A stretch of DNA of 64,000 nt from Sphingopyxis sp. BE259 (GTDB taxonomy: Bacteria; Pseudomonadota; Alphaproteobacteria; Sphingomonadales; Sphingomonadaceae), in the NCBI RefSeq assembly GCF_031457495.1, contig NZ_JAVDWM010000001.1, positions 918,001-982,000 of the forward strand, written 5' to 3'. The notes under the pieces were generated by a model. That model was not told where the DNA came from. It was given only the letters and a program-made list of their open reading frames with translations, and searched no databases. Made by a program: the position numbers and the translations under genes. Below, one piece after another: positions 34,745 through 42,078 of this stretch; the first letter of the stretch is position 1, and each line of letters starts with the position of its first letter.

Positions 34745-35885
34745 GCGCCCCGTCGTGCAGAGCGACATGGAGGCCGTCCATCGGCATATCATCGATCGCC
34801 GGAGCGCCAACCGGAGCCTGCCCCCCTATCGCGCGGCGCTGACCGAAGAGATCGTCGAGATCCTCTCGGTCTTCTTTGCAACGGAACGTCCCGGAGCGGA
34901 GGTTTCGGGGGTCCGCCGCGTTGGCGGCGGCGCATCCAAGGAACAATTCTTCTTCACGCTCGCCGACCAAGGCGTCGAGGAGCAATTCCTCCTCCGCATG
35001 GACCCGCGCTCGGCGATCACCGAGACGGACCGGGCGCGCGAATTCGTGCTCATCGATGCGATGCAGGGCAGGGTGCCCGTGCCCGAGCCGGTGTGGATCG
35101 ACAATGACGCCCGGCATTTCCCGCAGGCGGCGGCAATCCCGCGTGTCGTTTCGGGCGTCACCAAGCCAAGCGACGCGGGCATCAAGGTGTCGGGACTCGG
35201 CACGTGGCTCGGCCCGGACCTGCGCGGCAAGATCAAGGACCAGTTTCTCGATTACCTCGTCGAGATTCATCGCTACGATTTCCGGGCCAACCCGCTGCCG
35301 GGTTTCGAAGTCCCCGACGCCGACCCGAAGCAAGCCGCGCGCTGGGCCTATAATTATTGGCGCGATCTCTGGGAGGTGGACGAAGGCGAGCCGCGTCCGA
35401 TCATGTCGCTCGCCACGCAGTGGCTTGCCGACAATATGCCCGACACCGCCGATCTCGTGATGCTCCACGGCGACTACCGTACCGGCAATTATCTCTTCGA
35501 CGAAGCGAGCGGCGCGATCACCGCGCTGCTCGATTGGGAACTGGCCCGCATCGGCGACTATCACGAGGATATCGGCTGGGTGCTGATGGAGATATTCGGC
35601 AGTTTCGACGAGGCGGGGACGTTTCGCGCCAGCGACTTGTTCGAGCGCGAGGAATTCATCACCGAATATGAGCGCCGTTCGGGCCGCACCGTCAATCGCG
35701 ACACGCTCCATTATTACGACGTGATGTCGAGCTGGAAATGCAACGTCATCGTCGCGGCGAACGGGCTCGCGGCCGCGCGCTCGCAGCATAATCATCAGGA
35801 TGTGCTGCTGACGTTCCTGGGTGCGACGGCGCCGATGTTCGCGAACGATCTCGTCCGCTTGTTGAGCAAAGGAGCCGGGGCATGA
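34725..35885 (+). CDS. Phosphotransferase family protein (APH-like kinase)
   Basis: This aminoglycoside-phosphotransferase-fold protein has 386 residues. The catalytic loop LVMLHGDYRTGNYLFDE and the metal motif ALLDWELARIGD are intact. A GTG at 34725 with GGAG upstream is the probable start, overlapping the previous gene by 20 bases; the ATG at 34767 is an alternative. Such kinases are common in acyl-CoA catabolic clusters (the ACAD10/11 kinase domain is a relative that phosphorylates hydroxyacyl-CoAs). It may phosphorylate a hydroxylated intermediate. Two CrtC-like proteins flank it. Confidence 0.85.
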   Translation: MQTALIERPVVQSDMEAVHRHIIDRRSANRSLPPYRAALTEEIVEILSVFFATERPGAEVSGVRRVGGGASKEQFFFTLADQGVEEQFLLRMDPRSAITETDRAREFVLIDAMQGRVPVPEPVWIDNDARHFPQAAAIPRVVSGVTKPSDAGIKVSGLGTWLGPDLRGKIKDQFLDYLVEIHRYDFRANPLPGFEVPDADPKQAARWAYNYWRDLWEVDEGEPRPIMSLATQWLADNMPDTADLVMLHGDYRTGNYLFDEASGAITALLDWELARIGDYHEDIGWVLMEIFGSFDEAGTFRASDLFEREEFITEYERRSGRTVNRDTLHYYDVMSSWKCNVIVAANGLAAARSQHNHQDVLLTFLGATAPMFANDLVRLLSKGAGA

Positions 35886-36361
35886 CACCGACGACAGACG
35901 AACGCCTGGCCAGCATCATTCGCGCGCTGACCGAAGTCATCCTGCCGCACTTGCCGGCCGACGCGTCGCTGGCGCAGGAGCAGGTCCAACTCGCCATCGG
36001 GCATCTGCAAATCCTGCGCCTGCAGTTCGATGCCGTTCCGGCGTTCGAGGCGGAGGAGCTTGGTGACACGCACGCACTCGGCGAAGAGCTGGTGGGTGCG
36101 ATCGACGGCGGCCCGCAAACCGCGGCGGCGTGCAGCGCGCTCAAGGCCGTGCTCGCAAAAACGGATTCCGAGGTTCGCCCGGCGCTGAGCGCGCTCAATC
36201 GCGCGGTCGAGGCGCTCGTCCAGGCGGTATCGGTGGACGGCGACCGGACATCGAAGGCGCGGCTCGCCGCGATCATCCTCCGCCACGAACGCGCTCGCGT
36301 CGAAAAGGACCGCCGCTGGTTCCTGCCCTACGGCTTCGACACGATGGAGGCAGCGGCATGA
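35882..36361 (+). CDS. Small conserved protein, probably DUF6285
   Basis: This 159-residue helical protein opens MTPTTDERLASIIRALTEVI and contains GHLQILRLQFD and LAAIILRHERARVEKDRRWF. I associate this pattern with DUF6285, a family that regularly follows APH-like phosphotransferases; its role is unknown. Four-base overlaps on both sides (ATGA at 35882 and at 36358) place it firmly between the kinase and the second CrtC-like protein, so it is probably a kinase partner. Confidence 0.75.
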   Translation: MTPTTDERLASIIRALTEVILPHLPADASLAQEQVQLAIGHLQILRLQFDAVPAFEAEELGDTHALGEELVGAIDGGPQTAAACSALKAVLAKTDSEVRPALSALNRAVEALVQAVSVDGDRTSKARLAAIILRHERARVEKDRRWFLPYGFDTMEAAA

Positions 36362-37326
36362 TCCGGGCTGAAGACGCCGAATTTCACCATGGCCCGGACT
36401 CGCACTGGCAGTGGGTAGAGACGATCGCGCTGCCCTTTTGCGTGCCGGAAGAGAATATCAACGTGATCGTCTATGTGGTGACGCGGCCCATGCTCGGCGT
36501 GTGCATGGCGGACGTGACAATCATCGACCGCCTGACCGATCTGTGGGAAGAGCAGATCTACGTCGACAACCAGCAGCACATGCCGTGTCCCGAGAAGCTC
36601 AGCGGCTTCACGCTGCCGAACGGACTGTCGGTGCACGCGGTCGATCCCATCAAACACTATCGGGTCGAATATCAGGGCATCGACGACACCTGGTTCAAGC
36701 TCGACTACCACGCCCTGCACACCGCCTATGACATCAACGACCCGGCGATCGATCCACTGGCCGCGAAACGCAACGGGCCCGCCTGGGACAGCAGCTGGTC
36801 GGGCCATTATGAAATGACTTACCGCATAACGGGCGAGCTTTGCGTGCGCGGCCGCCGCATGGCGGTCGATTGCGTCGAGACCGGCGACCGGAGCTGGGGA
36901 CCGCGTCCCGAGCGCGACAATGGCGCGGTGATCTGGTGGCATGTGAGCTTCGGCGAGGCGCTGACCTGCCACATGTTTGTCCAGCACGACATCGCAAAGA
37001 CCAACGAATTCGGTTCGTTGATCAGCGGTTACATCCTCGAAGATGGCGTCCTGTCCGGTCTGGTCGAGGCGAAGGGCCGCAATGAATATCGCCGCGCGAT
37101 GCCCATGGGCGGTGCGGTGAGCGTCACCGACGCGCGCGGCAAAACATTCGACTTCACCTACTCGACGGTCAATGGCTGCTATTGGGCACCCTATCCCTCG
37201 AACACCTATCTGCAGGCCTCGCTGCGCGCTGCGCACAACGGCCGCGTCGGCACTGGCGTGCAGCAGTTGGGGCTCAGCCGCGCCTATCTGACGCGCCACC
37301 GCGACGTCCTTCGCCAACGCTACTGA
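36358..37326 (+). CDS. CrtC/lipocalin-like protein of unknown function, copy 2
   Basis: This 322-residue protein starts at MIRAEDAEFHHGPDSHWQWV and overlaps the DUF6285-like stop by four bases. It contains VETGDRSWGPRPERD, similar to the SWG motif of the protein at 33800, then GYILEDGVLSGLVEAKGR and many tryptophans and aromatic residues, consistent with a beta-barrel for a hydrophobic ligand. No signal peptide or catalytic motif of a known enzyme family was recognised. An aryl-type alcohol dehydrogenase follows after 19 bases, so the module belongs with methyl-group oxidation or with the substrate's hydroxyl chemistry. Confidence 0.75.
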   Translation: MIRAEDAEFHHGPDSHWQWVETIALPFCVPEENINVIVYVVTRPMLGVCMADVTIIDRLTDLWEEQIYVDNQQHMPCPEKLSGFTLPNGLSVHAVDPIKHYRVEYQGIDDTWFKLDYHALHTAYDINDPAIDPLAAKRNGPAWDSSWSGHYEMTYRITGELCVRGRRMAVDCVETGDRSWGPRPERDNGAVIWWHVSFGEALTCHMFVQHDIAKTNEFGSLISGYILEDGVLSGLVEAKGRNEYRRAMPMGGAVSVTDARGKTFDFTYSTVNGCYWAPYPSNTYLQASLRAAHNGRVGTGVQQLGLSRAYLTRHRDVLRQRY

Positions 37327-37345
37327 ACCTTTCCGGAGACATGAC

Positions 37346-38446
37346 ATGAAAGCCACCGCAGCGATCGTTCGCGCCGTCGGAGAGGATTTTTCGATCGAGG
37401 AGATCGAGGTCGCCGAACCGCGGGGCGCCGAAGTGCGCGTCAAGATGGTCGGCGTCGGCATGTGCCACACCGATCTCGTCGCACGCGACGGCTTTCCGGT
37501 TCCGCTGCCGATCGTTCTCGGGCACGAGGGTTCGGGGATTGTCGAGGCGGTCGGACCCGAGGTCTCCGACCTGGTTCCCGGTGACCATGTCGTCCTCAGC
37601 TTCGACAGCTGCGCCGCCTGTCCGACCTGCGACGAAGGGCTGCCCGCCTATTGCCACCAGTTTCTGGGTAAGAATTTCGCGGGGGTGCGGCTTGAAGACG
37701 GCACGTCCCCGCTCAGCCAGGACGGCGCGACGATCCATGGCAATTTCTTCGGGCAGTCTTCTTTCGGTACCTATGCGATCGCGCACCGCCGGAACACGGT
37801 GAAGGTCGACAAGAACCTGCCACTCGATATTCTCGGTCCGCTCGGATGCGGCGTGATGACCGGAGCGGGCGCGGCGGTGATTTCGCTCGGTATCCAGCCC
37901 GGTCAGTCGCTGGCCATTTTTGGCGGCGGCGCCGTTGGCCTCTCGGCGCTGCTTGGCGCGCGCGCCGTCGACGCAGGAACTGTGATCATCATCGAACCCA
38001 ACGCCGGGCGCCGCGACCTGGCGCTCGAGCTTGGCGCGACGCATGTCATTGACCCGGCCGCGACCGATGATGTCCTCGCGGCGGTCAAGGAGCTGTCGGG
38101 CGGCGGTGTCAATCATGCGCTCGATACCACGGGCATCCCGGCGGTGATCGGCGTTGCTGTGGAGACCACGATCGCGCATGGCACGGTCGGGCTTGTTGCG
38201 GTCCCTCCGCCCGAAGCGATGCTACCCGCCAACATGATGTCAATGCTCGTGCGCGGGACCACCATCAAATATATCACCGAGGGCGATGCCGATCCGCAGG
38301 CATTTATCCCGCGAATGATCGCTTGGAATCGTGACGGGAAATTCCCGTTCGAACGGCTGATCCGCAAATTTCCCTTTGCCGAGATTAACCAAGCGGCGCA
38401 CGCATCGGAGGACGGATCGGCTATCAAGCCTGTTCTGATCTTCTGA
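37346..38446 (+). CDS. Zinc-dependent aryl/allylic alcohol dehydrogenase (XylB type)
   Basis: This 366-residue zinc MDR enzyme has GMCHTDLVARDGFPV and the GHEGSGIVEAVG motif for catalytic zinc, four structural-zinc cysteines in SCAACPTCDEGLPAYC, and the Rossmann motif IFGGGAVGLSALLGA. The overall pattern matches benzyl-alcohol and perillyl-alcohol dehydrogenases of the XylB/GeoA group. It would oxidise the primary alcohol made by the XylM-like hydroxylase to the aldehyde. It is the fifth gene of a plus-strand run that begins after the receptor. Confidence 0.91.
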   Translation: MKATAAIVRAVGEDFSIEEIEVAEPRGAEVRVKMVGVGMCHTDLVARDGFPVPLPIVLGHEGSGIVEAVGPEVSDLVPGDHVVLSFDSCAACPTCDEGLPAYCHQFLGKNFAGVRLEDGTSPLSQDGATIHGNFFGQSSFGTYAIAHRRNTVKVDKNLPLDILGPLGCGVMTGAGAAVISLGIQPGQSLAIFGGGAVGLSALLGARAVDAGTVIIIEPNAGRRDLALELGATHVIDPAATDDVLAAVKELSGGGVNHALDTTGIPAVIGVAVETTIAHGTVGLVAVPPPEAMLPANMMSMLVRGTTIKYITEGDADPQAFIPRMIAWNRDGKFPFERLIRKFPFAEINQAAHASEDGSAIKPVLIF

Positions 38447-38493
38447 CCGACGGGAAAGGGCGACCGCTCGATGCGGTCGCGGGTAATGATCGA

Positions 38494-39246
38494 ATGCAGA
38501 TCGTCAATTTTCGGGATTTTGGCGGCGTCACGGTGGAGGGTGGTGCGAGGGTCGCAACCGGCGCGCTGTACCGCTGCGGGCAGCCATCGCCGCTCGGCAC
38601 GACGCCATTCGACGCGATTGCAGCGCTCGATATCGCGGCCGTCGTCGATCTGCGCTTCCCCGACGAAGTCAGAAGTGCGATTTTTCCCTGGCCCGACCAT
38701 AGCCGTCCGGTCCGGATCCACATGGAGAATGGCGATGTCGGCAACGCTCCTCACCACGCATTTTTTTCAGCATCGCTGGAGACCGTCGAGGATGTTCATC
38801 GTCTCTATGGTGCCTTCTACGCCGGACTCCCGGAAGATCCGCGCTATCAGTCGCTGATCACCCGCGCCCTCCTCGCCTTTGCAAAGGCCGACGGGCCGGT
38901 CCTCGTCAATTGCTCGGCAGGCAAGGATCGCACCGGCTTTCTCGCCGCGCTCCTGCTTCGCGTCCTCGGCGCGCGCGACGACGATATTCTCGCGGACTAT
39001 ATGCTCTCGAACGCGCCTCCCGCCAAAGCGGCGTTGCGCCCGGAAATCGAGCGACGCTTCGCCGCGCATGGCAATATGCTCCCGCGCGAAGATATTCTCG
39101 ATGCCATTTTGGGTGTGTCGCCAGCCTATCTGGAGAGCAGCTTTGCCGCGATCGCCGCGATGGCGGGATCGCTCCCAGCCTATCTCGACCAGATCGGGGT
39201 CGACGACGGTGCTCGTGCGACGCTGCGGACGCGCCTCCTCGCCTGA
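38494..39246 (+). CDS. Tyrosine-protein-phosphatase-like protein (Y_phosphatase3/LipA type)
   Basis: This 250-residue protein contains the P-loop LVNCSAGKDRTGFLAALLL, in which the C-x5-R loop is present as CSAGKDR. The N-terminus MQIVNFRDFGGVTVEGGARV is the usual opening of this family. Members have been shown to act on phosphotyrosine and phosphoinositides, and many sit in catabolic clusters without a known role. Its presence three genes after an APH-like kinase raises the idea of a phosphorylation-dephosphorylation step on an intermediate; this is inference. Confidence 0.85.
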   Translation: MQIVNFRDFGGVTVEGGARVATGALYRCGQPSPLGTTPFDAIAALDIAAVVDLRFPDEVRSAIFPWPDHSRPVRIHMENGDVGNAPHHAFFSASLETVEDVHRLYGAFYAGLPEDPRYQSLITRALLAFAKADGPVLVNCSAGKDRTGFLAALLLRVLGARDDDILADYMLSNAPPAKAALRPEIERRFAAHGNMLPREDILDAILGVSPAYLESSFAAIAAMAGSLPAYLDQIGVDDGARATLRTRLLA

Positions 39247-39356
39247 GCCGTTTGCGAGCTGGAAGCCGGATTTCACAGCAGCTCCGGCGGCTTGACGTTT
39301 ACGTAAGTGACATATAGTAATCATGTTTACATAAAACAAACATGATTGGGATCGAG

Positions 39357-40172
39357 ATGAGCGACGACGCCGGACCAGGGGCTTCGGATCGGCTGGGGGC
39401 AGAGGGAACGCACAGTGCCGACCGCGTGGCGCTGATCGTCGGTGGCTCGTCGGGCGTCGGTCTCGCCACTGCCCATCGCCTTGCCTCCCAAGGCGTCACG
39501 AAAATTGCGATCGCAGCCCGCTCGGTCGACCGCGGGGTTGCGGCTGCGGCGAGCGTGTCGTCGGCCACTGTCGAGGCGCGATTTTTTCCCTGCGACGCGA
39601 ATGATGCGGCCGCAGCGGCGGACCTTGTCGCTGCGGTCGAAGCGGCGTTTGGATCGGTGGATCTGCTCGTCGTATCGACCGCCGCAGCGGTGCTGCCTCG
39701 CCTTCTGGGCGATATATCGCCGGAAGAAATCGCTTCGATCCTGGTCGAACAGGCGGCGCCGCCGATGGTGATGAGCCGGGCCGTGCTGCCCGGCATGCGC
39801 GCGCGCGGATCGGGCGCGATCGTCGTCGTGGCCTCCGATGCCGCTAAATCGGCGACACCGGGCGAGACCGTCATCGGCGCGGCAATGGCGGCCATCACAA
39901 TGTTCGCAAAAGCGATGGCGATGGAGGTCAAGCGCGACGGTATCCGCGTCAACATCGTGACGCCGTCGCTGATCAGCGGAACTCCGATCTACGATCGCTT
40001 GATGGAGGATCCGTTCAGCGCGCGCCTGTTTGGCAAGGCGGCGAAGCTCGCCGCGCTCGGCGTCGCCAATGCGGACGATGTTGCCGCGACGATCGCGTTC
40101 CTCTGCTCCCCCGATGCCGCGCGCATCACGGGACAGGCGATCAGCGTCAACGGCGGTATTTCCGCCGCGTGA
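39357..40172 (+). CDS. Degenerate SDR-fold protein lacking the Tyr-Lys pair
   Basis: This SDR-fold protein has 271 residues when started at MSDDAGPGASDRLG (39357; GGGATCGAG upstream); an ATG at 39342 has no ribosome site. The nucleotide motif VGGSSGVGLATAH is normal. The active-site stretch reads ETVIGAAMAAITMFAKAMAM, with Ile and Met where Tyr and Lys belong. The rest (GIRVNIVTPSLISGTPIYD, ITGQAISVNGGISA) is well kept, so the fold is under selection while classical dehydrogenase chemistry is unlikely. An AT-rich upstream region holds TTACGTAA and ATGTTT-n9-AAACAT repeats. Confidence 0.82.
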   Translation: MSDDAGPGASDRLGAEGTHSADRVALIVGGSSGVGLATAHRLASQGVTKIAIAARSVDRGVAAAASVSSATVEARFFPCDANDAAAAADLVAAVEAAFGSVDLLVVSTAAAVLPRLLGDISPEEIASILVEQAAPPMVMSRAVLPGMRARGSGAIVVVASDAAKSATPGETVIGAAMAAITMFAKAMAMEVKRDGIRVNIVTPSLISGTPIYDRLMEDPFSARLFGKAAKLAALGVANADDVAATIAFLCSPDAARITGQAISVNGGISAA

Positions 40173-40176
40173 TTGG

Positions 40177-40188
40177 TAAACCGGATTA
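40177..40188. promoter_or_regulatory. TAAACCGGATTA, half-degenerate copy of the TAAACCGGTTTA site
   Basis: This 12-base site lies in the 46-base gap before the CoA ligase gene. The left half matches the sites at 523 and 16627 exactly; the right half has one change in the AAC-CG-GTT core (GAT). Confidence 0.4.
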
Positions 40189-40218
40189 TATTGCAGTTCG
40201 AACTTTGGGAGAAGATTT

Positions 40219-42078
40219 TTGAGCAGCGCAAGCGAAGCAAAACAGGTTGTGCGACAACCGTTGGAATCGCGCGCCGCAGTCGCGAAACTCGAGGCGGAGG
40301 GATGGAGCGATCTCCTTCCGAGCTGGACGCTCGCTGGCGCGATCGACGAAGCAGCGCGGCGATTCCCGACAAAGTCCGCGATCGTGCAGATCGATGCCGA
40401 TACGACCAGCGCCAGCCGCCTCAGCTTCGCGGAATACCGTGACCAGGTTTTCCGCGCCGCCAATCTTTTTCGCAAATACGGCGACGGCGCACGGCCGGTC
40501 GTGGCCGTCATCATGCCCTTCTTGCCGCAAGCCTTCGTTGCCATGTGGGCCGGCGGAATCGCCGGACGCTATGTGCCGATCAACCCTTTTCTCGATGTCG
40601 AGCATGTCGCCGCGATCCTTGATGCGGCGGGCGCGAATATTCTCGTCACCGTGCCGCCGGAACAGGGTGGCGGCGTGTGGGAGCGCCTCGATGCGTTGCT
40701 CGAGCGTGCGCCGGGAGTGCGGCAGGTCTGGCTGGCCGGAGCAGGAGCGGGGGATCCGCGTGGCTTTGAGTCGGCGCTGGCACGGGAGAGCAGTGAACTT
40801 GCGTTCACCCCCGAAAGCGATCCCGCCGCCGAATGCGCCTATCTTCATACCGGCGGCACCACCGGCCGTCCGAAGCTCGTGCGCCACACCCACCAGGGGC
40901 AGCTTTTGCAGGGCTGGCTCTGCGGCATGGCGATGGGCGCCGAAGAAGATGTCGTCTTCGGACATGCCATGCCCAACTTCCACGTCGGCGGCGCAATTGC
41001 GTCGGGGACGCGCGGGATCGTCTATGGCCAGACGATCATCACGCTAACGGCCGACGGCTTTCGCAACCCCGCGGTGTTGGGTCGCTTCTGGGACATAGTT
41101 CGCGATCAAGGCATGACGGCGATCGTAACCGCGCCGACGACCGCGGCAGCGCTGGCCAGTGCCGAGGGTGAGGGGCCGGCGACCTTGACGCGCTACACGA
41201 CCGGCGGCGGCCCGCTGCCCGTCGAGGTCGCGCGCGCATTCGACCGGCGCTTCGGCATTCAGCTCAAGGAAGTCTGGGGCGGCACGGAGTTCCACGGCAT
41301 TTTGAGCTTCCACTATGACGGCGACGTCGCACCGCGCCTCGGCTCATGCGGGCGAGTGGTCCCCTTCCACCGCGTCATGTCGGCGATCCTCGACGGCAAT
41401 CGCTTCGTTCGCGAAGCGGGTACCGAAGAGCGCGGGGTTCTTATCGCAACCGGCCCGACGCTCATTCCCGGCTATGTTGATCCCGCCGGGGACGCATCCT
41501 TCTTTGTCGAGGATGGCCCCGATGGCCTCGTCTGGGCGACCACCGGCGACATCGGCATGGTCGACGAGGACCATTATGTCTGGATCTTCGGGCGCGAGAA
41601 GGATGTCATCATCCGCGGCGGGCATAATATCGATTCCGCGTTGATCGACGAGGTGCTGGCCCAGCATCCTGCGGTGCTTCACGCCGCTGCGGTCGGACGC
41701 CCCTGTCCCTCGAAGGGCGAACTGCCGATCGCCTATGTCGAGCTCAAGCCCGGCGCCAAAGCCTCGGCAGAGGAGCTCGCCGCGCACGCCCGAGCGAATA
41801 TCCAGGAACGCGCGGCCGTTCCGGTCGACATCATCGCGCTGGATGCCCTGCCGATGACCGCGGTCGGCAAGGTTTCCAAGCCGCACCTGCGCATCATGGC
41901 GATTGAGGCAGTGGGACGGGCCGAATGCCCCGAACGTGCCGTCGCGGTCGAGGAAAAGGGCGGCAAGCTGACTCTTGTCGTGACCGCCAAAGATGAAGCC
42001 GACCGCGCGCGGATCGAACGGATTTTTGCCCCTTACACCTTCACGACGCGGGTTGATTTGACCGGAGCCTTTGCATGA
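40219..42078 (+). CDS. Acyl-CoA synthetase with extended C-terminus
   Basis: This 619-residue adenylate-forming ligase starts with TTG at 40219 after TGGGAGAAG. Motifs are the P-loop HTGGTTGRPKLV, the adenine site WGGTEFHG, REKDVIIRGGHNIDSALIDE, and the lysine motif AVGKVSKPHLR. About 60 further residues follow the lysine motif, as in a group of roughly 620-residue ligases seen near steroid and alicyclic-acid clusters. It is a good AliA-like candidate that activates the ring carboxylic acid made by the aldehyde dehydrogenase. It overlaps the AidB-like gene by four bases. Confidence 0.88.
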   Translation: MSSASEAKQVVRQPLESRAAVAKLEAEGWSDLLPSWTLAGAIDEAARRFPTKSAIVQIDADTTSASRLSFAEYRDQVFRAANLFRKYGDGARPVVAVIMPFLPQAFVAMWAGGIAGRYVPINPFLDVEHVAAILDAAGANILVTVPPEQGGGVWERLDALLERAPGVRQVWLAGAGAGDPRGFESALARESSELAFTPESDPAAECAYLHTGGTTGRPKLVRHTHQGQLLQGWLCGMAMGAEEDVVFGHAMPNFHVGGAIASGTRGIVYGQTIITLTADGFRNPAVLGRFWDIVRDQGMTAIVTAPTTAAALASAEGEGPATLTRYTTGGGPLPVEVARAFDRRFGIQLKEVWGGTEFHGILSFHYDGDVAPRLGSCGRVVPFHRVMSAILDGNRFVREAGTEERGVLIATGPTLIPGYVDPAGDASFFVEDGPDGLVWATTGDIGMVDEDHYVWIFGREKDVIIRGGHNIDSALIDEVLAQHPAVLHAAAVGRPCPSKGELPIAYVELKPGAKASAEELAAHARANIQERAAVPVDIIALDALPMTAVGKVSKPHLRIMAIEAVGRAECPERAVAVEEKGGKLTLVVTAKDEADRARIERIFAPYTFTTRVDLTGAFA

